NCBI GenBank assembly: GCA_030636745.1
Contig: DAOVWH010000011.1
Span: 1-22,662, forward strand
Source of the DNA: UBA1672 sp023140905
Lineage (GTDB): Bacteria; Pseudomonadota; Alphaproteobacteria; Micavibrionales; Micavibrionaceae
Reading direction: 5' to 3'
Length of the DNA: 22,662 bases
In this document: positions 1 through 6,663 of the stretch, piece after piece
Layout: each line of letters opens with the position of its first letter
Position numbering within the stretch: position 1 is the first letter of the stretch
Position numbers and translations under genes: made by a program
The notes under the pieces: generated by a model
Seen by the model: the letters and a program-made list of their open reading frames with translations, nothing else
What the model was told of the DNA's origin: nothing
Database searches by the model: none

Positions 1-1071
1 ATTTTCGCGCAATGATGCTGTCTCACCAACAATATTTGGTGTATTACTTTTAGACATTGCCGCTAATTCAGCTGACTTCGCAGCAATCATTTTCTTTATA
101 TAAGTATCACGCTGTACAACATCTTTTTCCAATACCTTAACTCTCTCTGCCATTTCTTTGGTATTCCGATTATTAGCATTACCGAATTTTTCAACAAGCT
201 GAAGCTTGTGCTGCAACATTGTATTCTCGGTTAACAAGCGCTCTGCTGTTTTCGCTGCATTATCTGTAGAACGCAACAACTCATTTTGTGCCTGTATTGT
301 TGCACGAAGACTTTCATTTTGTTGGCGTAATACTCCAAAATCATCATTGGACACAGCGTCTTTGTAAGCAAAGTCAAGTTTGGCTTGAAGCCCTTTGTTT
401 TCTTCCTGCGCTTTGGATAAACGTTGTTTTAAAAGTTCTACGGCTTTAAGGTTATTTTCATATGCATTATTCGCCTTATCAGCAAATTTATCGGAAGCCA
501 AAGCTTTCTGAGTTATTTTAGCCAACGCAGTGCTCGCATCACGATTTTCTTCCTGCAACGTTTTGATTTGTTGCCGTAACAACAGAATTTGTGTTGTGTC
601 TCCCCCGGAAGAATTACCACCCATAGCAGACGTAATGATTAATTCCCCAACTTTCCTGCTAAGCTTTTGATTTTCATACTTTAGCGTAGTAATTTGTTGA
701 ACATACTGATCTATAAAAGAAGATTGCACGCGTTCTTGTCCTAATTGAGCACTCAAACGTTTATTCTCATCAATCAAACCCAAAATACGTGGATCATGTT
801 CTGAAACCCCTAATGCTATTTTTCCTGAGCGCATTAAGCTTATGCTGTTACGCAATTGCTCATTCTCAGCTTGAAGTTGTTTAATTTGCGCATGCAAATA
901 TCCGGTTTTTTGAAAGGTCTTCTTATCCAGATTTTCCTGATCTAAACCAGCCTTATGAATAAACGCGTTTTGTCCTTCTAAATAATTCCATCCAGAATCA
1001 CAAAAATTCATAGCATAAGTAGGGGTTGTTATACACATTATTACTGCAACAGAAGCTATTATCTTACGCAC
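1..1071 (-). CDS. Secreted coiled-coil protein of unknown function (3' end cut by window)
   Basis: The reverse strand is open for 357 codons from a GTG at 1071 to the window edge. The C-terminus lies outside. The first 20 residues (MRKIIASVAVIMCITTPTYA) form a textbook Sec signal peptide with cleavage expected after TYA, and this decides the GTG start; an in-frame TAA lies just upstream. The mature protein begins with a short Cys/Trp-containing segment (NFCDSGWNYLEGQ). It continues as long, mostly helical, Gln/Glu/Asn/Leu-rich heptad-like stretches (such as LQAENEQLR and LKQRLSKAQEENKGLQ), broken by a Gly/Ser linker (GGNSSGGD). This suggests an elongated periplasmic coiled coil. It lies 141 bp downstream of prfB on the same strand and could be co-transcribed. 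I do not recognise the family. A role in envelope structure or secretion is possible but unproven. Confidence 0.8.
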   Translation of the reverse strand, partial: MRKIIASVAVIMCITTPTYAMNFCDSGWNYLEGQNAFIHKAGLDQENLDKKTFQKTGYLHAQIKQLQAENEQLRNSISLMRSGKIALGVSEHDPRILGLIDENKRLSAQLGQERVQSSFIDQYVQQITTLKYENQKLSRKVGELIITSAMGGNSSGGDTTQILLLRQQIKTLQEENRDASTALAKITQKALASDKFADKANNAYENNLKAVELLKQRLSKAQEENKGLQAKLDFAYKDAVSNDDFGVLRQQNESLRATIQAQNELLRSTDNAAKTAERLLTENTMLQHKLQLVEKFGNANNRNTKEMAERVKVLEKDVVQRDTYIKKMIAAKSAELAAMSKSNTPNIVGETASLREN

Positions 1072-1212
1072 AAGTTTATTCCCAATCTTTTATGAACAGT
1101 ATAAAACAGTCGGAGTATATTATTATGTTAAACGAAAAAACGCAAGAAAAATCAGCTTATTTACTTAGTACTGCACGCACACTCAAATTTCTTGCTAATA
1201 AATCACATTAAC

Positions 1213-2314
1213 CTAAGTCTTAATGCTATGTGCTAAAGATGCTTCCAGAAAACTATTCAAATCCCCATCAAGCACTGCCTGGCTTTGTGTCGTTTCAACA
1301 TTCGTCCGTAAATCCTTAACCATTTGATAGGGATGAAGAACATACGAACGTATCTGATGTCCCCAGCCAATATCACTTTTTTCATTATGAGTCTGGGTTT
1401 GCTCCTCTTCCCTCTTTTTGAGTTCACGTTCATAAAGGCGGCCTTTTAGCATCTCCATAGCTTGAGCTTTATTCTGGTGTTGAGAACGACCATTTTGACA
1501 TGCTGCAACGACACTTGTTGGAATATGTGTGATACGCACAGCACTATCTGTTTTATTAACATGCTGCCCGCCTGCACCACTAGAGCGATATGTGTCTATG
1601 CGCAAATCCTTATCTTCAATTATAATATCAATTGTGTCATCAATAACAGGTGAAATAGATACTGATGCAAAACTGGTATGACGGCGAGCATTTGAATCAA
1701 ACGGAGAAATTCGCACCAAACGGTGCACACCACTTTCAGTTTTGAGCCATCCATAAGCTTGATGGCCTTCAATTTTTAGCGTTGATGATTTTATTCCAGC
1801 CTCTTCGCCTTCACTGCGTTCTAATGTTGTATATTTATAGCCCTTTCTATCTGCCCAACGCATATACATACGCAGAATCATTTCAGCCCAATCCTGAGCT
1901 TCTGTCCCCCCTGCTCCGGCATTGACCTGCAAATAGGCATCATTAGTGTCTACTTCACCAGAAAGCAAGCTTTCAAGGCGCAACCTCTCTGATTTTACAT
2001 TTAAGGCCTCAATTGCGTCCTCGGCTTCTTTTAATATCTCCTGATCACCCTCTTCTTCTGCCATTGCAATAAGATCAATATAATCTTTCAACGATACGCT
2101 TAGCTCACGCACAGACGTGACGTTTTGTTCTATATGTGTACGTTCATGCATAAGCTTTTTGGCACGCTCAGGGTCTGTCCACAATTCAGGATCTTCGCTT
2201 AATGTATTTAGCTCATCCAAACGTAGTAAAGCATTATCCCAGTCAAAGACGCCTCCGAAGTAAAGAGAGCGTTTCTTCTATATTTTGTACAATATCCTCA
2301 ATTTCAGCACGCAT
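1213..2314 (-). CDS. prfB: Peptide chain release factor 2 (RF2), expressed by programmed +1 frameshift
   Basis: RF2 recognises UGA and UAA stop codons in the ribosomal A site and triggers peptide release. The gene is in two frames. An ATG at 2314 opens a 23-codon frame (MRAEIEDIVQNIEET...) that ends at TGA 2245-2243. A +1 slip at CTT-TGA-C continues it as DWDNALLRLDELNT... to the stop at 1213, giving 366 residues, the normal RF2 length. The SPF stop-codon recognition motif is at about residues 203-205 and the catalytic GGQ (SSGAGGQHVNKT) at about 248-250, matching the E. coli spacing. Expression is expected to be autoregulated: low RF2 lets the ribosome pause at TGA and shift frame. A caller that ignores the shift would start the protein late, at TTG 2220. 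Confidence 0.97.
2242..2256 (-). promoter_or_regulatory. prfB programmed +1 frameshift site
   Basis: The coding strand reads GGAGG-CGT-CTT-TGA-C. An internal Shine-Dalgarno-like GGAGG sits three bases before the CTT slip codon, which is followed by the in-frame TGA and a C. This is the layout known from the bacterial prfB autoregulatory switch. The CTT tRNA slips onto UUU, and decoding resumes at GAC. Confidence 0.95.
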
Positions 2315-2677
2315 AATTCTTTTACTTTCTATTTTTTACTTTTACATCGTAGTTTAAGGCCTATAATTAAGCCTTATATTAACTACAAAATCAAGTCAGA
2401 ACCATTTTAATAGTACACAAAATAAAGAAAAGATTGATTATTATTAGTTAGTTAGAGCATGTTTTATTTTCTGTTTACTGTTTGGGTAATGTTTAAAAAT
2501 TTTATGAAAAATTCTTAGCATTACAGTTCTTCTTTCTTCTTTTACTTTTCCATTCATTGCTAATTTTTCGTTTATAACCAATAAAAAAGCCGAAAAATCA
2601 AACTAAACTTTACATTTTAGCTTTCTGAGGATACATATTTAATGTGTTGATAAAGAATCATAATATCGGTTTAACCG
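2315..2677. other. AT-rich divergent intergenic region between prfB and the OmpA-like lipoprotein
   Basis: This 363-bp stretch must hold the prfB promoter and its leader. The core promoter proposed for the downstream lipoprotein starts just beyond it. Apart from the inverted repeat listed separately I see no gene. The longest tempting reading frame, from the ATG at about 2459, has only 19 codons and no ribosome binding site. A possible minus-strand -10 (TATAAG) overlaps the inverted repeat but has a poor -35. No tRNA or known riboswitch was recognised. Confidence 0.5.
2349..2386 (-). repeat. Inverted repeat (bulged hairpin) in the prfB leader region
   Basis: Plus-strand arms GTAGTT-TAAGGC and GCCTTA-(TATT bulge)-AACTAC pair over 12 bp, with a 10-base loop and a 4-base bulge. 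It lies 35-72 bases upstream of the prfB ATG, so it may fall in the prfB leader or overlap its promoter. There is no T-tract of terminator type on either side. Its function is unknown. Confidence 0.45.
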
Positions 2678-2707
2678 TTGCTATTAAGAACAAAAAAAAC
2701 CGATAAT
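2678..2707 (+). promoter_or_regulatory. Candidate sigma-70 promoter of the OmpA-like lipoprotein gene
   Basis: TTGCTA (2678-2683) and GATAAT (2702-2707) are separated by 18 bp. This would start transcription at about 2714, some 30 bases before the chosen ATG. It is a visual match only. Confidence 0.4.
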
Positions 2708-2732
2708 ACTTGAGATGATGCGTTACTATGTT

Positions 2733-2738
2733 AGGGAG
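2733..2738 (+). promoter_or_regulatory. Ribosome binding site that fixes the start of the lipoprotein gene
   Basis: AGGGAG lies seven bases before the ATG at 2746. It follows the alternative in-frame ATG at 2728, which therefore lacks a ribosome binding site. Starting at 2746 also puts the lipobox at the usual place. Confidence 0.75.
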
Positions 2739-2745
2739 CAAAAAT

Positions 2746-3633
2746 ATGAAATCTGTGTGTAATCATGTTTTGGCAGTCAGCGTTTTGGCACTTGGTGGCT
2801 GTACTATGTATGACACCTATAGTGAAGTTGATGCGCTAAATGAAGCACATCCAGTAGGAAGTCCGTTCACTCAATCTCTTGCCGGAGAGTATAAAACATT
2901 TGCCAATGAGCAATTAGATAAAGCAATGGATTACCCTGATGCTTTGCATTTTGCGCGTAAAGGTCTGGCCGCAGCTTCTGGAGAAGCTGTCATGCCTGAG
3001 CCTGTGACAGACTGGAATTTAAGTGAAAAGCATATCAAGGAACTTGCCGCTGCGCGTGGGCGTCTTGTTATAGCTTTCGATCTTGGTGGCCGGGAGATTG
3101 CTCCGTCTACATCCGCGTTGGCTCAGGCTAAGTTTGATTGCTGGATTGAGTCTCAAGAAGAACACTGGGTTAAAGAAGAGGAAGTTGCTTGTAAGACTGA
3201 CTTCATGAATACGATTGCTGAACTTGAAGGGCTTGTTCAACAAACACCGCCACCAGCTGAGCCAAAACCGGCACCTGTGGAACCTCCACCGATGGTTCCT
3301 GAAGAAGCTATGTACCTTGTCTTCTTTAACTGGGATTCAATAGAGCTTGGCTCTGGAGCAAAGAATGTTCTGGATGCTGTAGCTCAGGAAATTGCTAAAA
3401 ACACACCACAGCAAGTTGTCGTTGATGGTCATGCTGATACGTCCGGTAGCAAAAAATATAACCAACGCCTTGCCTTTAAACGTTCGACAGCTATTCGTGA
3501 TGCTTTGATTGAGCGCGGTGTTAGTGAAGACTTGATGGTTGTTGAAAGTAGCGGTGAAGAAGAGTTGCTTGTTGAAACATCGGACAATGTTCGTGAGCCT
3601 GCTAACCGCCGTGTAAATATTTCTTTCCGATAA
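2746..3633 (+). CDS. OmpA/Pal-family outer-membrane lipoprotein
   Basis: This is a predicted lipoprotein of 295 residues anchored in the outer membrane and binding peptidoglycan. Residues 1-19 form a lipoprotein signal with lipobox LGGC (Cys19). Residues about 20-165 are an uncharacterised, partly helical periplasmic region. A proline-rich linker (QQTPPPAEPKPAPVEPPP) follows at about 166-183, then a C-terminal OmpA-like domain (about 188-295). That domain carries the diaminopimelate-binding pattern GHADTSG...NQRLAFKRS; Asp231 and Arg246 correspond to the conserved Asp/Arg pair, and it ends NRRVNISFR. It stands alone, with its own promoter candidate and a strong terminator, so it is probably monocistronic and well expressed. 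It is not a plain Pal: the N-terminal extension is long and there are no tol genes nearby. The function of the N-terminal half is unknown. Confidence 0.9.
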   Translation: MKSVCNHVLAVSVLALGGCTMYDTYSEVDALNEAHPVGSPFTQSLAGEYKTFANEQLDKAMDYPDALHFARKGLAAASGEAVMPEPVTDWNLSEKHIKELAAARGRLVIAFDLGGREIAPSTSALAQAKFDCWIESQEEHWVKEEEVACKTDFMNTIAELEGLVQQTPPPAEPKPAPVEPPPMVPEEAMYLVFFNWDSIELGSGAKNVLDAVAQEIAKNTPQQVVVDGHADTSGSKKYNQRLAFKRSTAIRDALIERGVSEDLMVVESSGEEELLVETSDNVREPANRRVNISFR

Positions 3634-3664
3634 TAATAAGTTAAGAAAGAATCACAAGAGATAC

Positions 3665-3696
3665 AAAGAAGCGCCTTATACAGCGCTTCTTTTTTT
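3665..3696 (+). terminator. Intrinsic terminator after the OmpA-like lipoprotein gene
   Basis: A 10-bp perfect stem (AAAGAAGCGC with GCGCTTCTTT), loop CTTATACA, and a run of T through 3696. It ends the lipoprotein transcript and separates it from trkH. Confidence 0.9.
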
Positions 3697-3809
3697 ATGT
3701 GCCTTATAAATCTTATAAAATTACGACCTTTAGTCAAAAGCAAAAACATCCTATTATTCTTAAGTGAAACTACTATAAAGTAGCAAAGCCAAACAAAAAC
3801 GAGCATCGC

Positions 3810-5258
3810 ATGAATCTCCGCCCTATTTTCTATATACAAGGAATTTTGCTTTCTGTTTTATCTTTAAGCATGATATTTCCGATGCTGACTGATATATATT
3901 TCGGATATAGTGATTGGATAGTCTTCTTTGTGTGCATGATAGTGACAGCTTTCTTTGGTAGCGCACTAATTCTTAGCAATCACGGATTGAAATTCAATCT
4001 TTCTGCACGAGATGCTTTTATTCTAACAAATATAACTTGGGTTGTATTGCCCTGCTTTGGTGCTCTTCCTTTTTGGCTATCCTCTCTAAATTTGTCCTTT
4101 ACAGATTCATTCTTTGAAGCCATGTCAGGTATTACAACGACTGGATCTACGATCATTATTGATTTGGATCACACACCGGCAGGGATATTATTATGGCGCG
4201 CTATACTCCAATGGCTGGGAGGAATCGGTATTATCATTATGGCTATGTCTATTCTCCCTTTTCTAAAAATTGGAGGAATGCAGGTTTTTAAGGCCGAGTT
4301 AGCCGAAGATAAAAAGGCCGTAGCCGTTCCCCGTTCCAAACAATTAGCCACATCTATCATTCTTATTTATGTTTTTCTAACAATGCTTTGCGCTATTGGA
4401 TATATCGCTACCGGATTAAGCAGTTTTGACGCTATAGCTCATGCCATGACTACTATTTCTACGGGTGGTTTCTCAACCTTCAATTCCAGTTTTGACCATT
4501 TTACACATATAGGTCCTTCTATTATTGCCATTATCTTTATGATATTGGGAGGTGTTCCTTTTGTTCTTTATGTCAAAGCTGTCAAAGATTCGCCAAAATT
4601 GTTTTTTATGGATTCTCAATTGCGCTGTTATCTATCTATTATTGCTGTCGCAGCAATATCTTTAGGCGCTTATTTAGCTTATACGCAACACCTTCCTTTA
4701 CTGGAATTAAGCGTTACGTCTTTATTTAATGTCGTTTCTATTATGACAGGAACCGGATACGGCCATGGAGAAATCCATCACTGGGGAAGCTTCGCCGTTA
4801 TACTCTTTTTCTTTCTTATGGCTGTTGGAGGATGTGCCGGATCAACATCTTCCGGTGTAAAAATCTTTCGCCTACAAGTCTTATATAGCATTACAAAAGT
4901 CCAAATCAGAGGCCTTTTATATCCGAATGGATTATTTCTGCCGCATTATAATGGGGGAAATTTAGCCAAAGACGTCCCTCCCTCTGTTATGGGCTTCCTT
5001 TTCGTTTATGGTCTTGGCTTTGCAATTCTAACTCTGGCACTAGCTTATGTCGGTGTTGACCTTATGACAGCTACATCCGGTGCAATGTCCTCCCTTTCTA
5101 ATGTTGGTCCCGGACTTAGTGACCTTATCGGCACTACCGGAAATTTTCAGCCTCTTCCTGATAGCGCAAAATGGATATTAAGCGCAGGTATGCTTTTAGG
5201 ACGGTTAGAAATGTTTACCATCCTTGTTATGTTTTCTCCAGATTTCTGGAAACATTAA
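3810..5258 (+). CDS. trkH: Trk-type potassium uptake channel, membrane subunit TrkH
   Basis: TrkH is the K+-conducting inner-membrane subunit of the Trk system and is gated by the cytoplasmic nucleotide-binding subunit TrkA. At 482 residues it matches E. coli TrkH (483). The four pseudo-repeated selectivity-filter loops are visible: TTTGS (109-113), STGGFS (217-222), TGTGYG (313-318) and SNVGPG (430-435), each between hydrophobic helices. The third loop is followed by the GGCAGSTSSGVK gate-loop signature (340-351). It starts at ATG 3810 with a poor ribosome binding site. A -10-like TATAAA at 3774-3779 lies inside a short inverted repeat (CTACT-ATAA-AGTAG). The partner trkA is in the ntrYX operon about 9 kb away, not adjacent. 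It is convergent with the following lipoprotein gene, leaving only 25 bp between them. Confidence 0.97.
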   Translation: MNLRPIFYIQGILLSVLSLSMIFPMLTDIYFGYSDWIVFFVCMIVTAFFGSALILSNHGLKFNLSARDAFILTNITWVVLPCFGALPFWLSSLNLSFTDSFFEAMSGITTTGSTIIIDLDHTPAGILLWRAILQWLGGIGIIIMAMSILPFLKIGGMQVFKAELAEDKKAVAVPRSKQLATSIILIYVFLTMLCAIGYIATGLSSFDAIAHAMTTISTGGFSTFNSSFDHFTHIGPSIIAIIFMILGGVPFVLYVKAVKDSPKLFFMDSQLRCYLSIIAVAAISLGAYLAYTQHLPLLELSVTSLFNVVSIMTGTGYGHGEIHHWGSFAVILFFFLMAVGGCAGSTSSGVKIFRLQVLYSITKVQIRGLLYPNGLFLPHYNGGNLAKDVPPSVMGFLFVYGLGFAILTLALAYVGVDLMTATSGAMSSLSNVGPGLSDLIGTTGNFQPLPDSAKWILSAGMLLGRLEMFTILVMFSPDFWKH

Positions 5259-5283
5259 TAAAAAAATCTAGGGTCAGGAACTA

Positions 5284-5850
5284 CTATAATATTCCAAATT
5301 GCTCACGCAATATTTTACGCAAAGCAATATCAAGGTCATCAATCATGTGATCCATAGCCTGCATTTCCAGCTTTTCACGGTCAACCATAGATACATATTC
5401 GGAAACATAAATATCGCGGTAAACCGTTAAATTTTGTCTTTGCCAATCTACATCGTGTACACCACGAGTACTTAAGTTAACAACAACAGTTACACGATAA
5501 TGATCTTTTTTATCAAGCCCAACAAATGCATTTATAGAACTATCCGAACTAACCTGATTATGAGTAATATCAACTGATCTGATCTGTGCAAGAAATTTCC
5601 CTTGATTTCCCGCGGCCTCAAACCGACTATTCAGATAATCATACACAATCTGAGATGGGTCGCTTACAAAACCATCCGGTATAGTAAGAGAATTAGCTTC
5701 CGACAGCCCTATAATTTCATATGAAGCAACATAGAGAGGATATGGCTTAATGTGATTAAAAGTTATTTGCGGCAACGGATCACCATTTGTTCCAATAGAT
5801 GTACAGGCTCCTAGAACAAGTGTCCCCAAGATAATTAATGCACGTTTCAT
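5284..5850 (-). CDS. Lipoprotein of unknown function
   Basis: A 188-residue predicted lipoprotein: a short basic start (MKR), a hydrophobic core and lipobox LGAC with Cys16. AAGGAG lies about 12 bases upstream of the ATG. The mature part looks alpha/beta. It has a region about the size of a small domain (TFNHIKPYPLYVASYEI ... VYDYLNSRFEAAG), a possible beta-strand (YRVTVVVNLSTR), and an amphipathic C-terminal helix (MDHMIDDLDIALRKILREQF). The general shape recalls small outer-membrane accessory lipoproteins such as LptE-like or PqiC-like proteins, but I see no diagnostic motif and do not assign a family. It is divergent from recX and convergent with trkH, so it is likely transcribed alone. 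Confidence 0.85.
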   Translation of the reverse strand: MKRALIILGTLVLGACTSIGTNGDPLPQITFNHIKPYPLYVASYEIIGLSEANSLTIPDGFVSDPSQIVYDYLNSRFEAAGNQGKFLAQIRSVDITHNQVSSDSSINAFVGLDKKDHYRVTVVVNLSTRGVHDVDWQRQNLTVYRDIYVSEYVSMVDREKLEMQAMDHMIDDLDIALRKILREQFGIL

Positions 5851-5995
5851 TTTTTGATAACGCTCCTTCCTATTCCTCTGTTTTTTTGTTTGTGTATTCT
5901 ATCTTACGCAAAATATCATCTTTTTCAAAATATTGTTGATTTATAGCCATCTTCTCTGCAAGCTTTAATTTATTAATTAGGATATTTTAGCAAAC

Positions 5996-6634
5996 ATGGC
6001 ACACCATAAAGTAGATAGCATGAAGAACAACCCCGAAAAACAGTGTTATGGTAATAAAAATAACACTGCACATAATATAAAGCATAATAAAAAACCAAAA
6101 AAGATCACACCTACATATTTGCATAATTCAGGTCTTTATTATCTGGAGCGTTTTTCTGCCAGTAAATTTCATTTTAAAGAAGTTATGGCGCGTAAAGTTA
6201 AACGCTCGTGCATAATTCATAAAGATCAGGATTATAATACTTGTATAAAGATGGTCACTGACCTTGCTGATAAATTTGAAGCATGCGGTTTACTGAATGA
6301 TGAGATTTATGCCAATGCTCTTGCGTCATCGCTACGAAGAAAAGGTCTGTCATATAAGGCCATAGAGATGAGAATGCGCAGCAAAGGAGTTGCTCCTGAC
6401 ATAATTATTACAGCCCTTAACTCTTTTGATTTCCAATCTCACGAAACCAGAGAAGATGCGGATTTTTTCGCCGCTATAACCCTTGCACGCAAGAAGAAGA
6501 TTGGCCCCTATTTTACAGGGGAAACACAAAACTTACAAAAATCTTTGGGTATATTCGCTCGCATGGGGTTTTCTTATAATATTGCACAACGTGTCTTAGA
6601 TATCTCGCCAAATGAATTAGATGAGATTTTCTGA
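5996..6634 (+). CDS. recX: RecX-family regulatory protein
   Basis: RecX binds RecA filaments and restrains recombinase activity. The protein (212 residues) has the typical RecX start of the helical domain, YLERFSASKFHFKEVMARKVKR, at about residues 49-70. Further three-helix repeats follow: LLNDEIYANALASSLRRKGLSYKAIEMRMRSKGV, then a C-terminal repeat ending FARMGFSYNIAQRVLDI. A Lys/Asn-rich leader of about 45 residues precedes this. The alternative ATG at 6020 would shorten it by 8 residues. Neither start has a clear ribosome binding site. recA is not in the window. The assignment rests on the helical repeat pattern and length, as in other alphaproteobacterial RecX proteins. Confidence 0.8.
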   Translation: MAHHKVDSMKNNPEKQCYGNKNNTAHNIKHNKKPKKITPTYLHNSGLYYLERFSASKFHFKEVMARKVKRSCIIHKDQDYNTCIKMVTDLADKFEACGLLNDEIYANALASSLRRKGLSYKAIEMRMRSKGVAPDIIITALNSFDFQSHETREDADFFAAITLARKKKIGPYFTGETQNLQKSLGIFARMGFSYNIAQRVLDISPNELDEIF

Positions 6635-6663
6635 TTTTGCTCTTTTTCCCCCAATCTCCAGAA

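Noticed and set aside
1026..1211. Open frame of 61 codons on the plus strand
   Set aside because: It overlaps the signal-peptide end of the minus-strand secreted protein, has no ribosome binding site, and its product is low-complexity.
2459..2518. Short ATG frame (19 codons) in the gap before the lipoprotein gene
   Set aside because: No ribosome binding site and no recognisable product; such frames are frequent in AT-rich DNA.
2728..2745. Earlier ATG for the OmpA-like lipoprotein
   Set aside because: The AGGGAG ribosome binding site lies after it and before the ATG at 2746, which gives a standard lipoprotein signal.
3429..3839. 136-codon minus-strand frame over the lipoprotein end and trkH start
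   Set aside because: It is antisense to the OmpA domain, crosses a strong terminator and begins inside trkH; it is a shadow.
5259..5283. Possible terminator between trkH and the lipoprotein gene
   Set aside because: Only 25 bp with a short A-run and no stem; not supported.
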